Origin: Roridomyces roridus
Lineage: Eukaryota; Basidiomycota; Agaricomycetes; Agaricales; Mycenaceae
Assembly: GCA_029378245.1 (NCBI GenBank)
Contig: JARKIF010000004.1
Span: forward strand, 1,798,001 to 1,862,000
Length of the DNA stretch: 64,000 nt
Reading direction: 5' to 3'
A model generated the notes under the pieces. It did no database searches. It was given only the letters and a program-made list of their open reading frames with translations, and was not told the DNA's origin. Below, one piece after another: positions 55,424-64,000 of the stretch; position 1 is the stretch's first letter, and every line of letters begins with the position of its first letter. The position numbers and the translations under genes are program-made.

Positions 55424-57549
55424 ACTGGTCTCCTTCAATCGCAAAGCTTCCTCCCCTCGGCTACAGCACTATTCCCCACAATCAACTACCTCTCGCGCTA
55501 GAACCACACCACACCTACATCCTACTCTCCAGTACAGTTTGCACAAGTTCTATGCGTCCAGATTCGATGAGTTGGAGCCGATGGCGGGACATTGCGTCCT
55601 TCTTTCAAGGTATGTGTGCCACTGGACAAGTGCTTTGGATGCTCATCATCTTTAGATCGACTTTGCCCCTCAAACTCGGTCTCGGCGACGCCGTTTCATG
55701 CACATGCATCCTATCCCGTACGTTGCCCTCGTCTTTCCGTGATCAATTATGTTTACTATGTGTTCTTCAGGACTTTTTTCTCTATGCTCCCGAAAATTCT
55801 AGTAGAAGGGCAAGAAATCATTATGGCCTTGTGGTACCAGATACATGTACGCAGACTAGATGAAGAGTGCTTATTTGGATCCATGGCGGAAGACTCGCAA
55901 GGCTCGGATGAGCTAATATGAGTATCTTCAAAGAGCGCCGGCCGGTCGACGTGCGGGCAAACGCGAATGCAGATGCGCTTGCACGTCGCCATCCCCTTCC
56001 TCCTCCTACGAAACCCAAGGCTGATTCACCCAAACAAAGCACTTGCCTTTCAATGCCTCTCCCTAGCTGTGTCCAAGTAGTGATCTGTGTATGGACCCGA
56101 CATGTCATAGCATCGTAGACGCGCTGATTGACCGCTTGGGCGTCGAAAGAAAAGGGCACTTTGGTATCATTGGATGACTTTCCATAAGACTAAAATATGT
56201 TTTGGCATTATCTGAGGGGTGCCAGCGATGTCGGCATGCTCGTGCTTTCAATAGTTTCTTCCGCTGGGCTTTCCATAAGCCACTGTGCATTTAATTTACA
56301 CACAAATGACCTCTTGACATGTCTGGTATGCCGATGCCCGCCAATGGGCTGTTCTTGATTCACCCGACGCGTTTTCACGCGCCCTTTTCCGTCCATCGCA
56401 AAGGGACAATGACCTGGAACCTGTATATCAAGAAAAGAACACGCCAGTTCATTCGGTTTAACCCGGATATGACTGGAAGACCATGCAAGGTCCATGGTAT
56501 GATGCTTTGGGGAGAAGCCGAGGACTCGGAGCAATATCATCACAAAGCCGAAGGCCGGCAGATGAATGTTCGCGACGGGATCACAACGGATAAAGCCCGA
56601 ATCGGTTTATTCTACGAGGATTAGATCTGGTGAGGGGTAGGGACCCCTCGACCAGATTCATAGTTTAGTCCAGCGTTTGAGACTTGTTTAAAGTTCTGGG
56701 GTCCCGACAGCTCCCTCGGCATATCGGCAAACAGCTTGAAAATATTCCGAAAACTTATTTTAGTGTTATGGAAAGTGGAGTGCGTCCGGGAGTTGAGATA
56801 ACAGGACCACAGGACCACAGGACCACCGGGATTTTGGGTGATGGCGGTGATGTGCCGATCGGCATGTCAGCGATGTCGTCATATGCATCAAAATGATCAA
56901 TGATCCTCCTCCTGTCTCTGCCTCCACCCTCATCGAGTGCCTGCGCGTCGCAGCCCGCTGTTGCCTTGACGCCCCGCGAACGCCATCTCGCCAGCACGCC
57001 GCGATGTCACCCGTATCGAGTCACCACGGCCCACGCTGCAGCCTGCTCAATCAGGCTGAGATCGTCCGTGTCCTTATTCCCTGATCAACTGACCTCGCCC
57101 TTCTCGCCAGTCTTCGCGCTCGAAGCCTCGACTACACTGCTTCCTGCTTTGCAGCCGTTTGCCGTTTGCCGACATCACAGCTTGCGCACCCAATCGCACG
57201 ACGTCTCCGCCCCACGTATATATGCACACATTCTCACCCGCGCACATGTCGCCGCACATAGCCGCCTGAGTGCACCTCTCCCCTTGCACGCCCTCCATTC
57301 CTCCCTCGCGCGCCCCGCCATTACCAATGTCCATTGTTCAGAAACAAGAATTGACCGCCGCCCTGCCCTACCCTCCCTATGTATCTACCGTTCTTGGTCC
57401 TTCAATGAACATTCTTTACCTTCAATAAATGCCCCAGTGTGTGAATACATGCAAGAGAGGACGCCGTGATGTGAGAGGAGCAGGCGTGATGGCAGCCGCA
57501 GCGGCAGATCACCGCAACACAGCCATCAAAAGTCCGGTGGTCATGTTAT
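55424..57549. other. No confident gene
   Basis: About 2.1 kb. Near 55500-55620 a stretch (LHKFYASRFDELEPMAGHC) could be a coding exon. The frame at 56319-56624 (+) gives a 101-residue hypothetical protein (NGLFLIHPTRFHAPF) without support. A short direct run of GGACCACA repeats lies at 56803-56826. Past 56900 the DNA turns CCG/CAC-rich. Confidence 0.3.
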
Positions 57550-58530
57550 CTCAACTCGATCTTGAAATTGGAACGCATCACGCCTTCCCGATCCGGAAAT
57601 GGAACAAACTATGTCCAAATACACAGCCCTTCGGCAGCACGGCACTGTCTCTGGCTGCCGCAAGCGCTGCCGTTGACTCACCACCTCTACCTCCTTTCCA
57701 TCGACGACGACGACGACACCCTACTAGTCGCCCCAGCGCAGGCCCACACGGCCCTCTCCTTTCACTCTTTGTGACCGCCACACCAGCCCCTCGCCCATGC
57801 TCAGCCCGCCGTATGCACCCATCCCTGCTTAGCGCTCAGGAGTCAGCCCCGCCGTACTATGCACCCATGCTCAGCCCGCCGGCCCGCCACGCCACGCCCG
57901 ACACGCACTAGCACCTCTCTCCAACGCTGATTCGCGCCGATGAATGACCAGTTTTCGCTGTACTACGCTCACCGCCCATCGCCTCCTCACCCTCTCAGCT
58001 GTCACTCCCTCCTCAGATACTCCGCCCACGAGGCCCACACCACGCCGCGACGCCCATGCCCACGCCATGATGCCTATGCCCACGCCGTGATGCACATGCC
58101 CACGCCCACGCCCACGCCGTCCTCACTCGCTTCGCTGCTCACTGCACGATGTCGAACGCTACACGCCACTGCGCTACCATGTAGACGCTCATGGAAGGAT
58201 GGGAGGGGGAAATCGCGGAGCGGGCGAGCAGGATCGTCGGCTGACTTACTGCGGTCATAGGCGTTTCTTGGGAGACAACCCGGGCTATTTGACGTCTGTA
58301 GACTTGATTCATGTTGTATATCATGTATGAACCCTGGCGAGCAATGGGAAGACCATCTTTTTCTTCTTTGCCACAAGGGACTTGTGCGAATTTTCGTCTC
58401 AGGAGCCGAATGATGTGAGTCGGCGCCGGCCGTTGCTGCCGTCTTATGTCATTATTTGGCCGAAAGTTGGTTCATTTCCGGATCGGGAAATCATGATGCG
58501 TTCCAATATCCGCTTCTATCTCAACTCCCG
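57550..58530. repeat. Imperfect inverted repeat enclosing CAC/GCC-rich DNA
   Basis: About 45 bases around 57557-57602 (ATTGGAACGCATCA then TTCCCGATCCGGAAATG) reappear inverted around 58475-58525. Between them is low-complexity DNA, including repeated GCCCACGCC units at 58040-58130. No target-site duplication was found, so I do not call it a transposon. Confidence 0.5.
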
Positions 58531-58603
58531 AACTTTGTGGGAAAGTCATCCATTCAAAGCGACGCAAGAGAAAGGAATATATATATTCACAATTTCCAGC
58601 CAC

Positions 58604-58712
58604 TTTTCGCGCCTTGGTAAGCTCTCAAATCGAGAGCCGCAAGCCCGGGGCCCAACGACAAGGGGGCGCGAAGGGGTGCTAGCCCATCCCTGGGAAACTA
58701 TCTACTGACTAC
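58604..58712 (-). ncRNA. Conserved 3' pseudoknot structure, copy F
   Basis: P1 is CCCAGGG with CCCCGGG and has one A-C mismatch, the only imperfect P1 among the copies. The second hairpin is GCTCTC...GAGAGC against ACTCTC...GAGAGT in copy E, a paired G-C/A-T change. P2 and the linker CTTGTCGTTGGG are conserved. Confidence 0.62.
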
Positions 58713-59230
58713 TGCGGGTTCTTGACAGCGGTAGCCTCGGGGGCGTAAGTCGAGCTGGAAGGGAGAGTGTGAGTAAGACGAGTGAGAAGGAAAGACATCG
58801 TACCGTGTAAAATGGCCGCCGACACCCCGCCCTGTGTCTGCGAAAAGCCCTGCTACGTCCATCCTAGCTCTCAGCCCTCCCCTCGGGAGCTACGTCAAGG
58901 CAACGGCACGGATTCGAGGGCAATCCGTCAGAAGCTCTCCCGAGAGGTACCGACTGAGGAATGAATCGGAGGTGCCCTCCACAGAATCACGAGGGCGGTG
59001 GGCATCTTGAAGGCTTATCTTGCGCCTGGAATCTAGCAAGCGTCAGCGGGACTAGATGGCAGGTGAGGACATGGCGCACCTTGATGGTATTGAGGAGAGG
59101 CACGACCAGATAGACGGTGGTGGTCAAAGGAGAAGAGTGCTGGCAGTCAGCCGCCTGGTGGCTGGCGTTTTATACGCGGGGCAAATAATTTATTTGCTCG
59201 TCGGGAAAATGGAGAGATCGAGATTGTTGC
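58604..59230 (-). other. Repeated transcription unit F
   Basis: Minus-strand copy with its TATA box at 59168-59174 and CAGCC/GGCTG hairpin after it. The body shares CTCGGGAGAGCTTC and CGTTGCCTTGACG blocks with units B and E but is shortened relative to E. The last exon reads LDLRPRGYRCQEPAVVSR then TAG inside the 3' structure. It is head-to-head with unit G (59440-60019), about 400 bases between their TATA boxes. Confidence 0.58.
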
Positions 59231-59439
59231 GGCTCGTTTGGGTTATGAACCACCGGGAGTGAAGACGAGGAGGACCATGAGTCTAGTGGCCGACATGTTC
59301 AGTGAGCAAACGCGTTTGGCGCGTCGGTGACGCGGAGAGAGGGCGCTGCTGATGCAATCAAGACTCTTTTGATCGTTGACCACCATGTCCAACCTTTCCC
59401 GAACATTCTCATCCCCATGAACTTTTGACTGCTGAAGAA

Positions 59440-60019
59440 GACCGTCGCTCGTCGTCGTCTGCAACGTTCCCGGTGATACAACGCTCCTCCTTCGGTCCCT
59501 CGATCTCTCCATTCTTTCAGTGGCACTTCCGCGTTCCCGAGTCAATCTCCGAGTAAACAAAATTTATTTGCTGCGCGTATAAAAGACCAGCCTCTGGGCG
59601 GCTGACACTCAAACCCTCTTGCTTCTTACCTCGTTGTCCTCGATTCGTGGCCCGTCCTCAAAGAGATGTGGGGTGCGCTGGCCGCATATGTGGGGCGGGT
59701 GCCCGTGGTGTAGTTATCACTATGGGAGAGCTTCCGACAGGTTTAAATCTGTGCCGAAGCATTGCACCAGCTCTCAGGTGAACTGTCGCTGCGGTTCGCA
59801 TCCAGGGCTCACCACTTACCTGCTCCGCGAGGCCGGGGAGCGGGGGAACAATCTCTCGACGGTACGCATTCTCTTCTTTCTTGTGCCCTCTCACTCACTT
59901 TTTTCCAGCCCGTAGTAGTCAGTAGACAGTTTTCCCGGGGGATGGGCTAGCACCCTTCGCGCTCCCTTGTCGTGGGCCCCGGGCTTGAAACTCACAAGAG
60001 TTGACCAAGCGCGCGAAAA
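59440..60019 (+). other. Repeated transcription unit G
   Basis: Plus-strand copy, closest to unit B in body and flanks. TATA at 59578-59584. The body frame from about 59628 (SVPKHCTSSQVNCRCG) is shared with B. The ATG frame used by B (MGCAGVHVGW) is broken here by an early TAG, so that frame is unlikely to be the functional one. The last exon after CCAG reads PVVVSR but the next codon is CAG rather than TAG, and the frame runs on to a TAG in the first hairpin. An intact F-box gene starts 197 bases beyond the 3' structure. Confidence 0.55.
59915..60019 (+). ncRNA. Conserved 3' pseudoknot structure, copy G
   Basis: Same fold as copy B. The second hairpin is AACTC...GAGTT where B has GACTC...GAGTC, a paired change. 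The loop of the first hairpin is CTAGCA rather than CTCGCAA. Confidence 0.65.
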
Positions 60020-60215
60020 GTCTACTTTCTTGTAGATACGCCATTTCAATTCCATTGCTGTTTCTATAGCGAAATTTTTCCGAGTATCTGGTCCTCAGAA
60101 CGGCCGCGTCTATTCGTGCAAGTCTCAAAACCCCTATCAATCTACCCTTGTTCCTTCACACCACCTGTGAGTGACATCTGGACTTTCGAGCAGCATCCCA
60201 TCCTATTCGTAGGTT

Positions 60216-61445
60216 ATGTCTGCACAAGATATCCAAGCGCAAATCGACATAATCTCGCAAGATATCGAGCAGCAGAAGCAAGTCTTAAAGAAGCTCGAGT
60301 GGGATAGGAGTCTTCTTCAGTGCCAGCTCAACGCCGTCCGCGACCCAATTACTCGATTGCCGCTCGAGATTGCGTCCGAAATTTTCGTGCACTGCCTCCC
60401 TCCCTACCCAAACCCCTACACCGGCCGCTTTCTTCTCAATATTTGCAATGCATGGACTCGCATCGCTCAGTCCACCCCCGCTTTGTGGACCACGATTTAT
60501 TTTGCACCAGGCGCCGATGGCTTCGAGAAACTTTTGGGGAAATGGTTTCAATACGCCGGGAACCACCCGTTGAACGTGCATGCGTCGGGGACTTTGGATT
60601 CCGCCGTGACGGAAACGATTTTGCGCCACTCTCATCATTTGGCGCGACTCGAGCTTTCCTCGGGCACTCAAAACGACGTATACGAGGAAGACGAAACCCT
60701 TGACGTTGAGCTCTTGGGAGGCGTGTTACCGGAACCTCTACCCGTTCTTCGAGCTTTGGCGATTCGGGGTGCAGAAAATACTCGATTCTGGTCATTCCCC
60801 TTTCTCCAGCTCCTCCGCCTGTCCCCAAACTTGACCGAGCTGGAGTTGAAGGACATAGAATTTGTGATGGAACCCGAAGCCACCGGAGTGCATGTGCTTT
60901 CCAATCTCTGTCGTCTATCGGTAAACATATTCAACGGGCGAGGCATTCGCACAATCCTGGGGCGCATTTCTGCACCTCGTCTCGAATGTCTCGATTTATA
61001 CGGGCTCGGCATGCACGACAACGATCCGCTGACCTCCTTCCTTCGCCGATCGTCCCCGCCTCTCCAGAAACTTCACATCGTCAATGTGCAGAATTCCAGG
61101 ACAGTGGATGAAATCCTCAGTCTCCTTCCCACTACCACGCATGTCGAATTCGAGTATTTTGGCCAGCGCGTTGCGCAGGACTTGTTTACCCAAGTTCTCG
61201 AACAGCCCACTATGCTCCCGAACCTCCAATCCTTGCACTGCGCCCTCATGCCCAGTGACCTGCCGTGGGATGCCATTCCTGGGGTGTTGTCTGCTCGTCG
61301 CGCTCGCATTCAATCTGTTCGTTTGGAATGCAACGCCATTTCAATTCCGGCGGATTGTTTGAACGCGTTGAGAGATTTGTCGGCGGGGGGTATGCATATC
61401 TGCATTGGAAACAAGACGCGGACAATTTTTCCAGATAATACATAG
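60216..61445 (+). CDS. F-box / leucine-rich-like protein
   Basis: Intact single-exon frame of 409 residues. Coiled coil at 1-45 (IQAQIDIISQDIEQQKQVL), F-box (DPITRLPLEIASEIFVHCL then CNAWTRIAQSTPALW), and leucine-rich segments (SAPRLECLDLYGLG, PPLQKLHIVNV), ending NKTRTIFPDNT. It has the same architecture as the 28701 and 30358 genes but is on the plus strand and 30 kb away. A truncated sister follows at 61633. Predicted SCF substrate receptor. Confidence 0.85.
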   Translation: MSAQDIQAQIDIISQDIEQQKQVLKKLEWDRSLLQCQLNAVRDPITRLPLEIASEIFVHCLPPYPNPYTGRFLLNICNAWTRIAQSTPALWTTIYFAPGADGFEKLLGKWFQYAGNHPLNVHASGTLDSAVTETILRHSHHLARLELSSGTQNDVYEEDETLDVELLGGVLPEPLPVLRALAIRGAENTRFWSFPFLQLLRLSPNLTELELKDIEFVMEPEATGVHVLSNLCRLSVNIFNGRGIRTILGRISAPRLECLDLYGLGMHDNDPLTSFLRRSSPPLQKLHIVNVQNSRTVDEILSLLPTTTHVEFEYFGQRVAQDLFTQVLEQPTMLPNLQSLHCALMPSDLPWDAIPGVLSARRARIQSVRLECNAISIPADCLNALRDLSAGGMHICIGNKTRTIFPDNT

Positions 61446-61632
61446 TTCAAGTCGGGTTGTTGATTGGCTGTTGAAGATGGGCTTGAATCAAATGGGGTTA
61501 TTCGCGCTTTCCTTCCTACCACCATCATCTCTTTCGTCAAGTTTCATTTCCATTTTCATTCATAGGTGGGTACCAGTTAATTCTGCGTTGGCTCGTAACA
61601 GGTATCTCACTGTGAGTCACAGCAGCCGCACG
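61446..61632. other. Intergenic, promoter side of the truncated F-box copy
   Basis: Short spacer with CT-rich and poly-T runs; nothing else seen. Confidence 0.3.
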
Positions 61633-61887
61633 ATGTCGATCGTCGAGCTCGAGGCTCAGATTGATCTAGTCTCCCAAGACATAGAGCGACAAAAACAGGT
61701 GTTGAAGACGCTCGAGACCGACAAAAGCCTTCTTCAGCGGCAGCTCAACGCCGTCCGCGATCCCATCGGGAGGCTGCCGGTGGAGATTTCATCAGAAATT
61801 TTCGTCCAATGCCTCCCTCCCCATCCTAGCCCTGGCGCTGATAGCGCACCCATGCTTCTGCGGCGAGGCGCAGCGGAGGAGGCATGA
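61633..61887 (+). pseudogene. F-box gene truncated after the F-box
   Basis: Starts MSIVELEAQIDLVSQDIERQ and keeps the coiled coil and the first half of the F-box (DPIGRLPVEISSEIFVQCL). After HPSPGADSAPMLL homology to its neighbour stops, and an unrelated RRGAAEEA leads to a stop at 61887. The LRR-like two thirds are missing and the 3' end of the potassium channel gene begins about 190 bases on. A deletion or rearrangement cut it; it cannot make a family-length protein. Confidence 0.75.
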
Positions 61888-62074
61888 TGGTGGTGGTATA
61901 TGCCAAAAACCGGCTCAAACTTGAACTGTGGCTCTCTACTGTCTCGAATCTCTTTGCGCCTTGCCCGAGAAAATACACCATCGACGCCTGTGGGTTCGAC
62001 TGATGCGTGCAGCTGGAAACGCGGACGATTTAGTCAACTTGAAATACATTATACAATTACTACAAAGTCCAGAA

Positions 62075-63988
62075 TCATCTCGAACCTCCGCCATACTCCT
62101 CCTCGAGCACCTCCTCAAGCCGCTTACACAGCTTGCCAAGTAACCACTGCGCCTCGGAAACACCACTCAAAAGGGGCCCATCCTCACCCAACCACGTCCA
62201 CTCTCCCCGCTTCTCATTATCCTCGGCTCCCCCACTCTCAGATCCAGATCGTTTTTGCCCCTCCGTGGGCTCACCAAGAAGTGCAAGCCACGCTTCCCAG
62301 TCCTCCCACGCATATTCAACTGCAGGCTTGGTCGCTGCATCCTTTGCGAGTCGACTAATCTGCCGCGCGAGGCGTGCAGCCAGTCCGGAACCCTCACCGC
62401 GCTTCTCCTCCACGTGCTCGACGGCGTGTCCAAGACGCTCTACGTCCGTACCAATCCTGTTGAGTGCTCCTTGGTCAATATCTTGTTGTCCTGAGGCGCC
62501 TTTGCGTTGAAAGGCACCGCCCGAGTTGCCTGTGATGCCGAGCACAAGTCCATGCCGGATCCAACCGGTGAGTATATCGCCGACGTTCGAGATGAGGATG
62601 GTCACGGTTGGGACGGCGATAATGGACCACACGACGAAGAATGGTTTGCCTGCTGTGGACATGGGGAAAAAGTCGCCATAGCCGACCGTAAGGAGGGAGG
62701 TATAGCTGAAGTATAATGATTCAAAGTAAGTCCAGCCTTGCGGCGCCTAAGTAGCTGTGAATGCCGAGTTGCAGAAATTATGGTCGAGACGGACCTCGGA
62801 ATACCAAAAGGTCAGAGCTCCGAGGAACCAGAGCAGAAGGTAGGCGAACAAAGAGATGCCGAGTGCCGTATACTTGTGCCTCGTCTCCGCAGTGGCTTGA
62901 ATCCTGCGCATCGCCTCCCACTCATCCTTCTTCCACCCCTCGTCAGGCTCTTGCATCCGAGACATCCACCGCTCCCGCTCCCGCGCAACCATCCGGCGCA
63001 CGACCTTGACCTTCCCCCTCTCCAGCACCAGTCCGCGAATTGAACCAATCAAGAGACCGAGCATGGTGATTCCGCCCACCGCGTACGGGATAAGCAGGGC
63101 TCGGCCCGTGTGTGTTTTGGGCGGAAAGTCAGAGCCAAGACCGATAGTGAGGAGCGTGTAGTCGGCCCAGTAGACGCCGTCGAGGTAGTCCCACCCTTCG
63201 ACGTGTGCAAAGACGCCGGCGCCTGCGGCGAGGTAGCAGACGTAGATGGTGGTTTGGAGCATGAGGGTGCGTTGGGGAACGGTGAGCGCGTTGAATGAGG
63301 GCGGGTAGGCGCGGAATACGTAGGCGCCTGCTGCGTTGGCGGTCAGCAGTATGGGAAGGATAACGTATACTGAGGCAGCGATGATGGCGTAGTAGTACGC
63401 TGTGTTGAAGTGAGTTTCCAGTGATTTTATTGACGAGTGCGTACCTTGAGAGTGTTCCAAACCAGGAGTAGTGCGTACTATGCCGAGCGGAACTATAAGC
63501 AGCACGGCAGAGATGAACCAGAAGACTATTGTCAGAGGTTGTGCGATAGAATAGCGGAGCAGATGGCCAAAATTCGCAAGCAGGACTATGTTGGCAAACA
63601 GAGAAATGGCCAACGACAGCCCCGTCACGGCAGTCAACCATTCAGGATCGGATATTTGACTGCCGTCCGCAGTGTGTTGCCTCCAATTTTGAGACTGTGC
63701 GCAGACCGAAAAGAAATTGGCCAACGGTCCGAAAGTTCCCGCAACGATCGGGAATGCAGTGGAAGTGAACCACCAGCGACTGGAGCAATTGAGAAACCGT
63801 CAAGATAGTCCAGAGAACACGTACTTGGGCTGAAAGTAGCCAACCTCTTCCTCTTCATCGTCTTGTTTCAACTCTTTGCGAAAAGCAGCTCTGACTCCCC
63901 CGTCGTCCTTCTTATCGCACTGTTCAGCGTGGTGTTGCGCGTTTTGGAACGTTTCTTGGAGATGTTCGTCGAGGCCGGGGTCGTTCAT
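62075..63988 (-). CDS. TOK1: TOK-type two-pore outward-rectifying potassium channel
   Basis: Four exons (63988-63825, 63779-63445, 63399-62795, 62746-62075) give 591 residues with consistent phases. The N-terminal cytosolic part is acidic (KQDDEEEEVGYFQP). It is followed by the run of hydrophobic helices typical of TOK channels (WWFTSTAFPIVAGTFGPL, SLAISLFANIVLLANFG, LTIVFWFISAVLLIVPLGI, ASVYVILPILLTANAAG, LQTTIYVCYLAAGAGVFAHV). The first selectivity filter is TIGLGSD (about residue 251) and the second TVGYGDF (about 389), after a helix pair with a basic linker. The C-terminal 190 residues are charged and coiled-coil-like. TOK channels sit in the fungal plasma membrane and release potassium when the membrane depolarises. 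Complete, with the start only 12 bases from the window end. Confidence 0.94.
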
Positions 63989-64000
63989 CGGTCGTGGTGA

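Noticed and set aside
57940..58260. Pro/His-rich open frames near 58 kb as genes
   Set aside because: They follow from GCCCACGCC low-complexity repeats and have counterparts in other frames.
1..64000. tRNA, rRNA or CRISPR features
   Set aside because: Scanned for T-loop words, conserved rRNA words and regularly spaced repeats; none formed a convincing feature.

Overview
The window reads as nuclear DNA of a basidiomycete, most likely an Agaricomycete (mushroom-forming fungus). Three things point there: genes are split by many 45-60 base introns with CTRAY-like branch sites; F-box families of the type expanded in Agaricales dominate; and the clear housekeeping genes (MON2, SUMO, a TOK-type potassium channel) have fungal architecture. 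No rRNA, tRNA or CRISPR array was found. Layout. 0-24 kb is accessory and rearranged. It holds three F-box/zinc-ribbon genes, a decayed 2OG-Fe(II) oxygenase, and a large near-identical inverted repeat: arms 7621-11181 and 17402-20962, about 3.56 kb each, with a 6.2 kb spacer. The spacer carries a convergent pair of RNase III-like genes, one with all four catalytic acids and one with none, and a 419-bp hAT-type MITE full of GGGCCC palindromes. 23-32 kb is a minus-strand array of F-box/LRR-like paralogues, three intact and one frameshifted, with a second small hAT MITE near the 5' end of the broken copy. 32.8-41.5 kb is ordered and mostly intact: a 16-exon MON2 gene, a membrane-anchored secretory protein, and two small tandem TATA-driven genes. 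43-54 kb holds a CE1-type esterase with a late frameshift, a clean ice-binding (DUF3494) protein gene, a DNA polymerase epsilon histone-fold subunit, a frameshifted F-box gene and SUMO. 54-64 kb holds an unknown multi-exon gene, a repeat-rich gap, one intact and one truncated F-box/LRR gene, and the potassium channel. Across the accessory parts a previously unnamed repeated transcription unit recurs: TATA box, short 5' hairpin, variable spliced middle whose last codons spell VVS(R/S), then a roughly 105-nt 3' segment. That segment folds, by my hand alignment, into a pseudoknot with two extra hairpins, and helix-preserving paired changes between copies are visible. Six full copies of the 3' structure and one partial copy at base 1 occur here. 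This structured unit, the inverted repeat and the RNase III-like pair are the observations I would follow first. All exon coordinates come from reading frames and splice consensus by eye; no search or folding program was run.
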